Assembly (NCBI RefSeq): GCF_000420145.1
Contig: NZ_ATUJ01000007.1
Span: 80,345-144,344, forward strand
Direction: 5' to 3'
Source of the DNA: Paracoccus zeaxanthinifaciens ATCC 21588
Lineage (GTDB): Bacteria; Pseudomonadota; Alphaproteobacteria; Rhodobacterales; Rhodobacteraceae
DNA: 64,000 bases
Of this stretch, positions 44,853-54,169 are shown piece after piece (the stretch's first letter is position 1; each line of letters opens with the position of its first letter). The translations under genes and the position numbers were made by a program. Below the pieces are notes generated by a model. That model was not told the origin of the DNA. It saw only the letters and a list, made by a program, of their open reading frames with translations, and did not search any database.

Positions 44853-45515
44853 GCGGTCGAGATCGGGCAGCGGGACGGTGCCTTCGCCATCGCCCAGCTG
44901 CTCGTCCAGGACCTCGATCAGATCCTCGGTGACGTCGATCGCATCCAGCGACACGAAGACCGTCCGGCGGTCCAGCACGGCGACCGCGCCCCGGTCCTGC
45001 ATCGCCTGCCCCATCGCGGGCAGCGCCGCGCGGAAGAAGGCCACTCGGTCCTCCTCGGCCCAGCTGTTCAGGTCCTGCACGACCTGCGCGCGGGCGCGGC
45101 GGATCTCGGTCGCGCGGATGTCGAAATTCTCGGCCAGGCGGCGAAACTCGGCCGGGGGAAGCTCGGCGCGGCGCTGCGTCAGGTCGGATTCCTCGGTCGA
45201 AAGCTGCTCGGTCAGGCGCTCGTTCTCGGCAGCGATCTTGTCGCCCTCGACCTCGAGGACGCGCTGCGTGCGGCGTCCCCATTCCGATTGCAGATACAGG
45301 CTGTCCTGATCCAGCGTCAGGATGGGCGCCATGATCGGCACCGATCCGTCATCCGCCGCGATGGTGCTGTTGGGCAGCGTGGCTTCGGGCTGGTCCTGGC
45401 GCAAGGCCTCGACCCCCGGGATCTGCTGGCCAAGCGGTTCTGCCTGCTGCGCCATCGCCGTGGCCGGGACGATGCCCAGCCACCCCGCCATCCCTGCCCG
45501 AAGCAATCCCTTCAT
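44811..45515 (-). CDS. OmpH/Skp-family periplasmic chaperone
   Basis: A 234-residue secreted protein: signal peptide (1-22, GIVPATAMAQQ), a low-complexity linker, and the OmpH core (about 70-210), where ILTLDQDSLYLQSEWG is followed by a long charged coiled coil. It binds unfolded outer-membrane proteins on their way to BamA. It shares one base with the bamA stop (TGATG). The 3' end overlaps the nucleoside hydrolase by 42 nt on the opposite strand. The usual fabZ-lpxA genes do not follow. Confidence 0.85.
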   Translation of the reverse strand: MKGLLRAGMAGWLGIVPATAMAQQAEPLGQQIPGVEALRQDQPEATLPNSTIAADDGSVPIMAPILTLDQDSLYLQSEWGRRTQRVLEVEGDKIAAENERLTEQLSTEESDLTQRRAELPPAEFRRLAENFDIRATEIRRARAQVVQDLNSWAEEDRVAFFRAALPAMGQAMQDRGAVAVLDRRTVFVSLDAIDVTEDLIEVLDEQLGDGEGTVPLPDLDRSGQATEPLGQQGE

Positions 45516-47806
45516 CAGAAGTTGGTCTGGATCGTCAGGTCGAAGTTCTGCACCTCGTCATAATCTTCCTTGCGCACGGCGTGCGAGAAGTTGAACCTCA
45601 GCGGTCCGATGGGCGTGGTCCAGAAGATCGAGGCACCGACCGCGGCGCGGACATACATGTCGTCGTCGATCTCGACGCCATAAGTGTTGTCCAGACCCCA
45701 GAGCGAGCCGACATCGGCGAACAGGCCGCCCTTGATGCCGTATTCCTCGGGCAGGCCGATGGGGAACTGCGCCTCGGCGCGGGCGGCCCAGAAGTAGTTG
45801 CCGCCAAGCGAATCCTGGTCTTCCGAGGTCAGGTCGCGAGGACCGTAGCCGCCGGATTCGAAGCCGCGCACGCGGCCGCTGGTGCCGAAGCGGTCGATAA
45901 CCCAGGTGTCGTAATCGTCATAGCCGATGACGGCCCCGGCCTCGACCTCGGCGCGCAGGGTCACGTCGTCGCGCCATGCGGTCGATTCCACGCCCGCCAG
46001 CACCGATGTCTCGACCGTCTTGGTGTCGCCGCCCAGCCCCGCGACATCCTGCGAGAAGCGCAGGCGCCATGCGTTCAGCGGATCGAGGCCCGTGCGGCGC
46101 GAATCCCAGCTGTAGGTATATCCCAGGGCCGAGCTGAGGCGCGTGCCCTCCTCCTCTTGCAGGACGAGCGAGTTGGCGTCGTCCACGTCGTCCAGCTTGT
46201 TCTCGGCGATGCGGTAGCGCACTTCCAGGCGCCCATTGTCCGAGACGGGGAATTCCAGCGACGGTTTGATCGAGACGCTGCGCGTGTTGTAGTCGCTGTC
46301 GTCATCGTCCGAGGCGGTATAGTTCAGGTTGATCCCCGCCTTCAGGTCACGCCCCAGGAAGAAGGGCTCGATGAAGGTGAAGTTCCCCTCGCGGTCGTCC
46401 GAGTCGGTCGAGATGGTCAGCCCGACCGTCTGCCCGCGCCCGAGGAAGTTCTGTTCCGACAGCGAGGCCGTCAGGCCGACGCCGCTGCTGACGCCATAGG
46501 ACGCGCCGAAGGACAGCGAGCCGGTCGGCTGTTCCTCGACATTGACGCCGACGATGACCTGGCTGGGGTCCGACCCCTCGCGCGTGTTGACCTGCGCATC
46601 CGCGAAATAGCCCAGGGCGCGGATGCGCTCGGCCGAGTTGCGGATCTCGCGGGCGTTGAAGGGATCGCCCTCGACGGTGGTGAACTGGCGACGGATCACC
46701 TCGTCCAGCGTGGTCGTGTTGCCCTCGATGTCGATACGCTCGACGAAGACGCGCTGGCCGCGGGTCAGGGCGAAGGTCAGGTCCAGGAGGCCCGTCTGCG
46801 GGTTGCGGCTGATGCGCGGCTCGATATTGACGAAGTTCAGCTGCTGCTGGATGGCGATGGTCTCCATCCGGCGGATCGACACGTCGATGACCGAGGGGTT
46901 GTAGATCTCGCCGCGCTTCACGCGGCTCTGTTCGGCGAAGGCCGAAGCGTCCACGCCCGGAATCTCGGAAATGGTCGTCACGTTGCCGAAGCGGTAACGC
47001 GGACCCTCCTGAATGTTGAAGGTGATGAAGAAGGCGTCGCGTTCGCGCGCGATCTCGGATGCCACGCCCTGCACCTTGAAATCGGCATAGCCGCGAGAGC
47101 GGTAGAAATCGGTCAGCAGCTGTTCGTCCAGCTGGATGCGTTCAGGCGCGAAGGTGTCGCGGCGGATGAAGGTCCGCAGCAGGCCCGCCTGCTTGGTCTC
47201 CAGCACGTTGCGCAGCCGGCGGTCCGAGAATGCGCGGTTGCCGGTGAAGCTGAGGCGCTCGATCTCGGTGACGTCGCCTTCCTTGATCTCGAAGACCAGG
47301 TCGACATTGTTGTTGCCGCGGCGGATGATCTTGGGATCGACGCGGGCCGACAGGCGCCCCTCCGAGGCATAGACCTCGGCGATGGTGCGCGCATCCGCGA
47401 TGGCCTGGCTGGGCTGGTAGACGCGGCGCGACTGGCTTTTGACGATCTCGGCCAGCCGCTCGTCGTTGATGCGGCGGTTGCCCTCGAAGTTGATGCGGTT
47501 GACGATGGGGTATTCGCTGACGCGCACGACCAGCGTGCCGCCCTGCGGGACCAGTTCGACGGTCTCGAACAGGCCGGAATTCTGCAGCCGCTGAAGGCCC
47601 GCGTTGATGTCGCCCGCCCCCACGTCACGGCCGCGCGGCAGATCCAGATAGGACAGGACGGCCCCGGTCTCGATCTGGTTGTTCCCCTCGACGCGGATAT
47701 CGTTGAAGACGACGGCGCGGGCCGGCGTGGGCATCAGCCCCGCAGGCACAGTCATCGCCAGGGCCGCCATCAGCGCGACCGCGCCCTTGCCCAGTTTCCG
47801 TTCCAT
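45515..47806 (-). CDS. bamA: Outer membrane protein assembly factor BamA
   Basis: A 763-residue Omp85 protein: signal peptide (1-31, PTPARAVVF), five POTRA domains (about 32-420) and a 16-strand beta barrel (about 430-763) ending in the outer-membrane signature with terminal Phe (IQTNF). The VRGFESGG motif of loop L6 (VRGF) is present. It inserts beta-barrel proteins into the outer membrane. The start at 47806 gives a clean signal peptide. It precedes ompH with one shared base and follows rseP after 103 bp. Confidence 0.96.
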   Translation of the reverse strand: MERKLGKGAVALMAALAMTVPAGLMPTPARAVVFNDIRVEGNNQIETGAVLSYLDLPRGRDVGAGDINAGLQRLQNSGLFETVELVPQGGTLVVRVSEYPIVNRINFEGNRRINDERLAEIVKSQSRRVYQPSQAIADARTIAEVYASEGRLSARVDPKIIRRGNNNVDLVFEIKEGDVTEIERLSFTGNRAFSDRRLRNVLETKQAGLLRTFIRRDTFAPERIQLDEQLLTDFYRSRGYADFKVQGVASEIARERDAFFITFNIQEGPRYRFGNVTTISEIPGVDASAFAEQSRVKRGEIYNPSVIDVSIRRMETIAIQQQLNFVNIEPRISRNPQTGLLDLTFALTRGQRVFVERIDIEGNTTTLDEVIRRQFTTVEGDPFNAREIRNSAERIRALGYFADAQVNTREGSDPSQVIVGVNVEEQPTGSLSFGASYGVSSGVGLTASLSEQNFLGRGQTVGLTISTDSDDREGNFTFIEPFFLGRDLKAGINLNYTASDDDDSDYNTRSVSIKPSLEFPVSDNGRLEVRYRIAENKLDDVDDANSLVLQEEEGTRLSSALGYTYSWDSRRTGLDPLNAWRLRFSQDVAGLGGDTKTVETSVLAGVESTAWRDDVTLRAEVEAGAVIGYDDYDTWVIDRFGTSGRVRGFESGGYGPRDLTSEDQDSLGGNYFWAARAEAQFPIGLPEEYGIKGGLFADVGSLWGLDNTYGVEIDDDMYVRAAVGASIFWTTPIGPLRFNFSHAVRKEDYDEVQNFDLTIQTNF

Positions 47807-47909
47807 CCCAGCCCCTCTTCGCTTCAGCCTGCATCGGCCCCTGCGGGGCCTGTTCTTTTGCCCATTTCTGTATCCCCAAGCGGGTGCGCCTGTCAAAAGC
47901 GCATCGCCG

Positions 47910-49232
47910 TCAGGGGCACAAAAGATCGTTGGTGAGCCCGAAAACCATCAGCGTCAGCACGATCGCCATGCCCGCGGCGGTCAGCACGTTCAGGATGCGA
48001 TCCGAGGGCGGGCGACCGGCCACGGCCTCGTAGGCATAGAACATCAGGTGCCCCCCATCCAGGACGGGGATGGGCAGCAGGTTCAGGAAGCCGATGGCCG
48101 CAGACAGGACCGCGATCCACCACAGGAAGTTCGCGCCGCCCGCGCTGGCGGCCTGACCCGTGCTCTCGGCGATGCTGATCGCCCCGCCCAGGTTGCAGGT
48201 GCCGATCTGGCCGGTGACCATCGCCCACATCCCCAGCAGCGACGAGGTGATGATCCCCCGGGTCTGCACCGCGCCGATCCGCAGCGCCTCGAACGGGCCG
48301 GCGCGGCGGGTCTCGGCGGTGAAGAAGCTCTCGCCGCCGGTCACGCCGATCAGCCAGCGCTGCTCGAAGCCGCCGCCCTCGGCGGGCAGGTCCGACAGGC
48401 GCGGCGTCAGGGTCAGGTCCAGTTCGCCCTGCCCCTCGCGCCAGACGGTCAGATCGACCGATCCGCCCTCCGCGCCCTCGACCGCCTGGCGCAGCTGGTC
48501 GAAGCGGGTCACAGGTTCGCCCGCGATGGCGGTGACGACATCGCCGCCCCGCAACCCGGCATCCGCCGCGGCGCTGCGCGGGGCCACGCCGGTGATGCGG
48601 GCGGGCATCGGGTCCGGCCCCGCGACGGTGATGCGGCTGCCGTCGCGTTCGACCGTCCAGTCCTGCGTCGCGGCCAGCGGCAGCGCGTCGGATGCGCGGC
48701 CCAGATCGCCCCAGTTCTCGACCGGGATGTCGCCCACGGCCAGGATGCGGTCGCCCGGTTGCAGTTCGTTGACGACCGAGGGCGGCGCGGCGGCGATGGT
48801 GCCCACGCGCGGCTCGGGCTGCGGCAGGCCCTGCACGATGGCGAAGCCGCCGAAGATCAGGATCGACAGGATGAAGTTGAAGACCGGCCCCGCCAGCAGC
48901 GTCGCGAAGCGCGCCCAAAGCGGCGCGCCATGCAGCGTGCGCCGCTGCAGCGCCGGATCGACCGCCTGCCCCGTGCCCGCGCTGGCCGCGTTCGCATCGC
49001 CAAGGAACCGCACATATCCGCCAAGCGGCAGCGCCGCCACCTGCCAGACCGTCCCCCGCCTGTCGCGCCGAGAGATCAGCCGCGGCCCGAACCCGACCGA
49101 GAACACCTCGGCGCGGATGCCCGACCAGCGCCCGACGATGTAATGGCCGTATTCGTGCACGGTGACGATGACCGCCAGTGCCGTCACGAAGGCGGCGAGG
49201 GTCCAGACGGTTTCCAGGATCGGGGCGATCAT
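47910..49232 (-). CDS. rseP: Site-2 metalloprotease RseP
   Basis: A 440-residue membrane zinc protease of intramembrane proteolysis. The active site is His26-Glu27-x-x-His30 in TVHEYGHYIVG, with the third ligand in the C-terminal LPIPVLDGGHL. Two PDZ domains lie between (about 120-290). It cleaves anti-sigma factors in envelope stress and clears signal-peptide remnants. The start at 49232 shares bases with the short frame upstream (ATGA). In related bacteria dxr lies just upstream; here it does not. Confidence 0.94.
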   Translation of the reverse strand: MIAPILETVWTLAAFVTALAVIVTVHEYGHYIVGRWSGIRAEVFSVGFGPRLISRRDRRGTVWQVAALPLGGYVRFLGDANAASAGTGQAVDPALQRRTLHGAPLWARFATLLAGPVFNFILSILIFGGFAIVQGLPQPEPRVGTIAAAPPSVVNELQPGDRILAVGDIPVENWGDLGRASDALPLAATQDWTVERDGSRITVAGPDPMPARITGVAPRSAAADAGLRGGDVVTAIAGEPVTRFDQLRQAVEGAEGGSVDLTVWREGQGELDLTLTPRLSDLPAEGGGFEQRWLIGVTGGESFFTAETRRAGPFEALRIGAVQTRGIITSSLLGMWAMVTGQIGTCNLGGAISIAESTGQAASAGGANFLWWIAVLSAAIGFLNLLPIPVLDGGHLMFYAYEAVAGRPPSDRILNVLTAAGMAIVLTLMVFGLTNDLLCP

Positions 49233-49318
49233 GCGCGGGCCTCCTGCCTTGCGGGGCGGTCCCATTGCAGGACGTTGTGTTCGTATTGTCGGGCTTCGGT
49301 CGCGGGCGCGGATGGCAT
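49229..49318 (-). CDS. 29-codon frame between cdsA and rseP, possible dxr deletion scar
   Basis: An ATG directly after the cdsA stop opens a 29-codon frame (MPSAPATEARQYEHNV...) whose TGA overlaps the rseP ATG by 4 nt. It exactly fills the cdsA-rseP gap and would keep translation coupled. The peptide has no signal peptide and no recognisable domain. In most alphaproteobacteria dxr fills this gap, so this may be a leftover or a coupling leader rather than a real protein. Confidence 0.35.
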   Translation of the reverse strand: MPSAPATEARQYEHNVLQWDRPARQEARA

Positions 49319-49321
49319 CTA

Positions 49322-50161
49322 TCAGTTCACCACGGGCAGGCTGGCCATGAACCCGATCAGCATGGTCGCGATGACCGCGCCTGTCACTGCGTCGAAACGA
49401 TCCATGAAGCCGCCATGGCCGGGGATCAGGTTGGAACTGTCCTTGACCCCCGCGCGGCGCTTCAGCCAGCTTTCGGCGATGTCACCCATCTGGCCCGCGA
49501 AGCAGACGATGGGCGAGACCCAGATCAGCGTCGCATCGCCCTGCCCGGCCAGCCACAGCAGCGCGCCGAAGATGCAGGACCCGACCCAGCCCGCGACGGT
49601 ACCGGACCAGGTCTTCTTGGGGCTGAGGCTGGGCCAGAATTTCGGCCCGCCGATCACGCGGCCCACGAAATACCCCGCCGTGTCCGAGATGATGATGACC
49701 CCCATCAGCCACAGCACGAAGTTCAGGCCGAAGCTCTCGCGGAAACCGACAAGGCCATAGGCAACCAGCAGGATCGCGACGCCGAAGATGGCATAGGTGC
49801 CCCGGTCGCGCCGCGCCGCGCCGGGCAGTCCGATCAGGATCGGCACGGCCAGCGCCATCCAGGCCAGCGGATGGAACGAGGTCAGCGCCACCGCCTGCGA
49901 CACGCCCGCGATGGCGGCCAGCGCGACGGGGCGGCTGCGCCCGAACAGCGTGACGTGCCGGGCCGGATGGCGCCAGCCGGTCATCGCCGCCAGTTCCCAG
50001 AAGGTGATGGCCGAGATGACGGCCATGCCCAGCCGCAGCCACAGGCCCGTGGACACCGCCAGTATGACGCCGATCCCCAGAAGAACCAGCGTCGAGGCGA
50101 TGCGTCGCGACAGGTCGGCCCATTTGCCGCCGGGCATCCGCGTCCCCTTCGCCGGCGTCAT
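49322..50161 (-). CDS. cdsA: Phosphatidate cytidylyltransferase
   Basis: A 279-residue membrane enzyme making CDP-diacylglycerol from phosphatidate and CTP. The C-terminal CdsA signature with SPKKTWSGTVAGW and the catalytic DRFDAVTGAV (with GHGGFMDRFD) is intact. About seven membrane helices. The start at 50161 overlaps the uppS stop by 4 nt; a second ATG 24 bp later (MPGGKW) is possible. Confidence 0.93.
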   Translation of the reverse strand: MTPAKGTRMPGGKWADLSRRIASTLVLLGIGVILAVSTGLWLRLGMAVISAITFWELAAMTGWRHPARHVTLFGRSRPVALAAIAGVSQAVALTSFHPLAWMALAVPILIGLPGAARRDRGTYAIFGVAILLVAYGLVGFRESFGLNFVLWLMGVIIISDTAGYFVGRVIGGPKFWPSLSPKKTWSGTVAGWVGSCIFGALLWLAGQGDATLIWVSPIVCFAGQMGDIAESWLKRRAGVKDSSNLIPGHGGFMDRFDAVTGAVIATMLIGFMASLPVVN

Positions 50162-50895
50162 GCGCCCCCGAAGCGGCGGTCGCGCATTCCGTAATTCCCG
50201 AGGATGTCGGACAGGTGCTGCGGCGTGAAATCGGGCCACAGGGTCGGCGTGAATTCGTATTCCGAATAGGCGGCCTGCCAGGGCAGGAAGTTCGAGGTCC
50301 GCGTCTCGCCCGAGGTGCGGATCACCAGGTCCGGATCGGGATGTCCGGCGGTATCCATGCAATCGGCCAGATCGGCCTCGGTCGGGGTCTCGATCTCTCC
50401 GGCGGCGATCTTGCGCGCAAGGCGGGTCGAGGCGCGCGTCAGCTCGTCCCGGCCGCCATAGTTGATCGCGACCGTCAGGTTCAGGCGCGTGTTGCCCGCC
50501 GTCCGCGCCTCGATCGAGGCCATCAGGTCCTGCAGCTTGCGGTCCAGCCGCTCGCGCCCGCCGATGAAGCGCATGCGCACGCCTTCGGACGCCATGCCGA
50601 CGGCCTCGCGCTCGATATAGCGGCGGAAGATCTTCATCAGGCCCAGGACCTCTTCGGTCGAGCGCTTCCAGTTCTCGGTCGAGAAGGCATAGATGGTCAG
50701 CCAGTCCACGCCCAGCTCGGGGCAGGCGCGGACGATCTGCTTCACGCGCTCGGCGCCGCGACGATGGCCGACCAGGCGCGGCCAGCCGCGTTCGGTCGCC
50801 CAACGGCCGTTGCCGTCCATGATGATGGCGACATGACGGGGGCGCGCTGCACCCCCATCCGAAATCGCGGTCGCTGCCGAGAAGCCAGGGATCAT
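50158..50895 (-). CDS. uppS: Undecaprenyl diphosphate synthase
   Basis: A 245-residue cis-prenyltransferase making the C55 lipid carrier for peptidoglycan. The active-site start HVAIIMDGNGRWA contains the catalytic Asp. The TIYAFSTENWKR and DLVIRTSGETRTSNFLPW motifs are conserved. It overlaps cdsA by 4 nt and lies 7 bp after frr. Confidence 0.96.
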   Translation of the reverse strand: MIPGFSAATAISDGGAARPRHVAIIMDGNGRWATERGWPRLVGHRRGAERVKQIVRACPELGVDWLTIYAFSTENWKRSTEEVLGLMKIFRRYIEREAVGMASEGVRMRFIGGRERLDRKLQDLMASIEARTAGNTRLNLTVAINYGGRDELTRASTRLARKIAAGEIETPTEADLADCMDTAGHPDPDLVIRTSGETRTSNFLPWQAAYSEYEFTPTLWPDFTPQHLSDILGNYGMRDRRFGGA

Positions 50896-50902
50896 GATCG
50901 CA

Positions 50903-51466
50903 TCACACCTGCATGATTTCGGCCTGCTTGGCCTCGAGCGCCTGATCCACGTTGCCGATCGACTTGTCGGTCAGCTCCTGCACGGCGGTTTCCCAGAACT
51001 TCTGGTCGTCCTCGGGCATGCCGTTGGCCTTGCCCTTCTTGATCTGGTCCATCCCGTCGCGGCGGACGTTGCGGATCGCGACGCGGGCATGTTCCGCGTA
51101 TTGCGCGGCGACCTTGGTCAGCTCGCGGCGGCGTTCCTCGTTCAGCTCGGGGATGGGCAGCATGATGATGGTGCCGTTGGTCTGCGGGTTGATGCCCAGC
51201 CCGCTTTCGCGGATGGCCTTCTCGACCTTGCCGACCATGCCCTTGTCCCAGACGTTGATCGTGACCATGCGCGGTTCGGGCACGTTCACGGTGCCGACCT
51301 GGTTGATCGGGGTCATCTGGCCGTAAGCCTCGACCTGGACGGGTTCGACCATGGATGCCGACGCGCGGCCCGTCCGCAGCGACGCGAACTCGGCCCGCAG
51401 GCTGTCCATGGCGCCCTTCATGCGCCGTTCCAGATCGTCCAGATCGATTTCGATGTCCTCAGCCAT
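50903..51466 (-). CDS. frr: Ribosome recycling factor
   Basis: A 187-residue protein splitting the ribosome after termination, together with EF-G. The [21 protein letters not shown] stretch and the [11 protein letters not shown] motif are typical. The usual upstream partner pyrH is displaced by a channel gene between them. Confidence 0.97.
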   Translation of the reverse strand: MAEDIEIDLDDLERRMKGAMDSLRAEFASLRTGRASASMVEPVQVEAYGQMTPINQVGTVNVPEPRMVTINVWDKGMVGKVEKAIRESGLGINPQTNGTIIMLPIPELNEERRRELTKVAAQYAEHARVAIRNVRRDGMDQIKKGKANGMPEDDQKFWETAVQELTDKSIGNVDQALEAKQAEIMQV

Positions 51467-51559
51467 TTGGACTGCCTCTGTTTTAATTTCGTTTGCTTGT
51501 AACCGTATTGGGCAGGCTTGGCAAAGCCTTTGCCCGAAATCCGGGCGGTATGGGCGGGT

Positions 51560-52348
51560 TCAGACCCGCCCCCTGCCGCCGCTTTCGTCCAGCTGCTTCT
51601 CGATCGCGCGCAGGCGCATCAGCACCTCGTCGCGATAGGCGTCGGTGGCGGCGCTTTCCTCGGCCTGGTGGGCATCCTGCATCGAGTTCACGATCAGACC
51701 GACGACAAGGTTCATCACCGCGAATGTCGTGATCAGGATGAAGGGCACGAAGAACAGCCATGCCAGCGGATATTCCTGCATGACGGGACGCACGATCCCC
51801 ATCGACCAGCTTTCCAGCGTCATCACCTGGAACAGCGAATAGGCCGACTTGCCAAGCGAGCCGAACCAGTCCGGGAACCCCGCCCCGAACAGCTTCGTCG
51901 CCATGACCGAGAAGATGTAGAAGATCACGCCCATCAGCAGGAAGACCGAGGCCATGCCCGGCATCGCGGCGAACAGCCCCTCGACCACGCGGCGCAGGCG
52001 CGGGGTGACCGACACCAGCCGCAGCAGCCGCAGGATGCGCAGCGCGCGCAGCACCGAGAGGCCCTGCCCCGCCGGCATCAGCGCGATGGCCACGACGCTG
52101 AAATCGAAGACGTTCCAGCCGTCGCGGAAGAAGCGCGGGCCGCGCGCGATCAGCTTGGCCGCGATCTCGGCCACGAAGACGGCAAGGCAGGCCGCGTCCA
52201 GCAGCAGGATCAGCGGACCCGCGACCGCCATGACGCGGCCCGAGGTCTCCAGCCCCAGCAGGACGGCGTTGAACAGGATGACGCCGGTGATCACCCCCTG
52301 GGCCCGACGCCCGTGGACAAGGGCGTCGAGGCGCGCGCGCAGGCTCAT
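51560..52348 (-). CDS. Bacterial voltage-gated sodium channel (NaChBac type)
   Basis: A 262-residue six-helix channel subunit. S4 (about 98-119) has arginines every third residue (LRALRILRLLRLVS), the voltage sensor. The pore filter is T177-L-E-S-W-S182, the Na+-selective signature of bacterial Nav channels such as those of marine Rhodobacteraceae. S6 is about 198-222 and a C-terminal coiled coil ends the protein. It tetramerises to conduct Na+ on depolarisation. It sits between pyrH and frr, 7 bp after pyrH and about 93 bp before frr, inside a normally fixed cluster. Start ATG at 52348. Confidence 0.92.
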   Translation of the reverse strand: MSLRARLDALVHGRRAQGVITGVILFNAVLLGLETSGRVMAVAGPLILLLDAACLAVFVAEIAAKLIARGPRFFRDGWNVFDFSVVAIALMPAGQGLSVLRALRILRLLRLVSVTPRLRRVVEGLFAAMPGMASVFLLMGVIFYIFSVMATKLFGAGFPDWFGSLGKSAYSLFQVMTLESWSMGIVRPVMQEYPLAWLFFVPFILITTFAVMNLVVGLIVNSMQDAHQAEESAATDAYRDEVLMRLRAIEKQLDESGGRGRV

Positions 52349-52355
52349 CGCGACC

Positions 52356-53081
52356 TCAGACGTGGACGCGGGTATAGGTGCCGCTGCCCGCCAGGATCGA
52401 GCGGAAACCGCCCGGCGCGTCCAGCGAGAAGACGATGATCGGCAGCTTGTTGTCGCGTGCCAGGGCGATCGCCGATGCGTCCATCACGCCCAGATGCTTC
52501 TGCAGCACCTCGTCATAGCTGACATCGCCGTAGCGCTTGGCATCGGCATGCTTGACCGGGTCCTTGTCATAGACGCCGTCGACCTTGGTGCCCTTGAAGA
52601 TCGCCTCGCAGTTCATCTCCGACGCGCGCAGCGTGGCCGCGGTGTCGGTGGTGAAATACGGATTGCCCGTGCCCGCCGCGAAGATGACGATGCGCTTCTT
52701 CTCCAGGTGGCGGATGGCGCGGCGGCGGATATAGGGCTCGCAGACCTCGTCCATGCGGATCGCGCTGATGACGCGGCAATGGTGCCCAAGCGCCTCGAGC
52801 GCGGATTGCATCGCCAGCGCGTTCATCACGGTCGCCAGCATCCCCATGTAGTCGGCGGTCGTCCGCTCCATCCCCTGGGCGCTGCCCTGCAGGCCGCGGA
52901 AGATGTTGCCGCCGCCGATCACCATGCAGACCTCGACGCCCATCTTGGCGACGCTGTCGACCTCGTTCGCGATTCGCGCGACGGTGGGCGGGTTCAGGCC
53001 GAAGCCCTGGTCGCCCATCAGCGCCTCGCCCGAAATCTTGAGCATCACGCGGCCATATTGCTTGGGGGTCTCGCTGGTCAT
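52356..53081 (-). CDS. pyrH: Uridylate kinase (UMP kinase)
   Basis: A 241-residue enzyme of the amino-acid-kinase fold, phosphorylating UMP to UDP. The [15 protein letters not shown]-terminus, [10 protein letters not shown] and the [18 protein letters not shown] stretch (here [12 protein letters not shown]) are present. It is the first gene of the minus-strand envelope/translation cluster, divergent from miaA. Confidence 0.97.
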   Translation of the reverse strand: MTSETPKQYGRVMLKISGEALMGDQGFGLNPPTVARIANEVDSVAKMGVEVCMVIGGGNIFRGLQGSAQGMERTTADYMGMLATVMNALAMQSALEALGHHCRVISAIRMDEVCEPYIRRRAIRHLEKKRIVIFAAGTGNPYFTTDTAATLRASEMNCEAIFKGTKVDGVYDKDPVKHADAKRYGDVSYDEVLQKHLGVMDASAIALARDNKLPIIVFSLDAPGGFRSILAGSGTYTRVHV

Positions 53082-53174
53082 CTGGGGCTCCTTGAGGCCG
53101 GCCTGATGCCGGTCGCTTTCATCGCGGCGTTAAATGTCGCAAAAGGCCCGCAGGATCAACTGTCCGGAAGGCCC

Positions 53175-54071
53175 ATGCGCATCCCTGACCTGACACATAT
53201 CGACGCCTCGCGCCACCTGCTGATTGCGGGACCGACCGCCAGCGGCAAATCCGCACTGGCGCTGGCGGTCGCGCAGGCACAGGGGGGACTGGTGGTGAAT
53301 GCCGATGCGTTGCAGGTCTGGTCCTGCTGGCGCGTGCTGACGGCCCGCCCCTCGGCCAATGACGAGGCCGCGGCGCCGCACGCCCTCTACGGGCACGTCA
53401 CGCCGGGGCGGTCCTATTCGGTGGGCGACTGGCTGCGAGAGGTGGGCGATCTTCTGGGGCAGCGGCTGATCGTCGTGGGCGGCACGGGGCTGTACCTGAC
53501 GGCGCTGACGCGGGGGCTGGCGGAAATTCCCGCGACCCCGGACCATGTGCGCCGGCAGGCCGATGCGCGGATCGCCGCGGGCGAGCTGCCCGCCATGATC
53601 GCCGAGCTGGACGCCCCCACCCGCGCCGCGATCGACCTGAAGAACCCCGTCCGCGTCCAGCGCGCATGGGAGGTGCTGACCACGACCGGGCGCGGCATCC
53701 GCGACTGGCAGGACGCCACCCCGCCCCCGCTGATCGCCCCGCAGGACTGCCAGCGCATCCAGATCGTGTCGGATCGCGACTGGCTGGCGGACCGCATCGC
53801 GGATCGCTTCCACCTGATGCTGGACCAGGGCGCGCTGGACGAGGTTCGCGCGAATCTGCCCATCTGGGACCCTGCCGCCCAATGGGCCAAGGCCATCGGC
53901 GCGCCCGAACTGGTCGATCACCTGCAGGGCCGCACCAGCCTTTCGGATGCGGTACAATCCGCGATTGTCGCGTCCCGCCAATATGCCAAGGGTCAGCGCG
54001 CCTGGTTCCGGGGGCGCATGAAGGACTGGGACATGTGGCAGGCAGGCCACGGCGGCCTGCACAGGGCGTGA
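53175..54071 (+). CDS. miaA: tRNA dimethylallyltransferase
   Basis: A 298-residue enzyme adding an isopentenyl group to A37 of tRNAs reading UNN codons. The P-loop is AGPTASGKSALALA; GGTGLYLTALTRGL and the conserved ASRQYAKGQRAWFRG complete it. The start is close to the divergent pyrH start, with only 93 bp for both promoters. It uses dimethylallyl diphosphate, so it depends on whichever isoprenoid pathway the cell has. Confidence 0.94.
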   Translation: MRIPDLTHIDASRHLLIAGPTASGKSALALAVAQAQGGLVVNADALQVWSCWRVLTARPSANDEAAAPHALYGHVTPGRSYSVGDWLREVGDLLGQRLIVVGGTGLYLTALTRGLAEIPATPDHVRRQADARIAAGELPAMIAELDAPTRAAIDLKNPVRVQRAWEVLTTTGRGIRDWQDATPPPLIAPQDCQRIQIVSDRDWLADRIADRFHLMLDQGALDEVRANLPIWDPAAQWAKAIGAPELVDHLQGRTSLSDAVQSAIVASRQYAKGQRAWFRGRMKDWDMWQAGHGGLHRA

Positions 54072-54097
54072 TTCGTCGGAAACCGAAGCCATGATTG

Positions 54098-54125
54098 TTG
54101 AGTTTCGTCAGGGATGGGCGATAAT
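54098..54125 (+). promoter_or_regulatory. Promoter of the AraC-family gene
   Basis: TTGAGT (54098-54103), 16-bp spacer, GATAAT (54120-54125), 45 bp before the start codon. Confidence 0.6.
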
Positions 54126-54169
54126 CCGCCTATGTCCTTTCGAAACGCAAGTCTTGGTGGAAGCGACGC

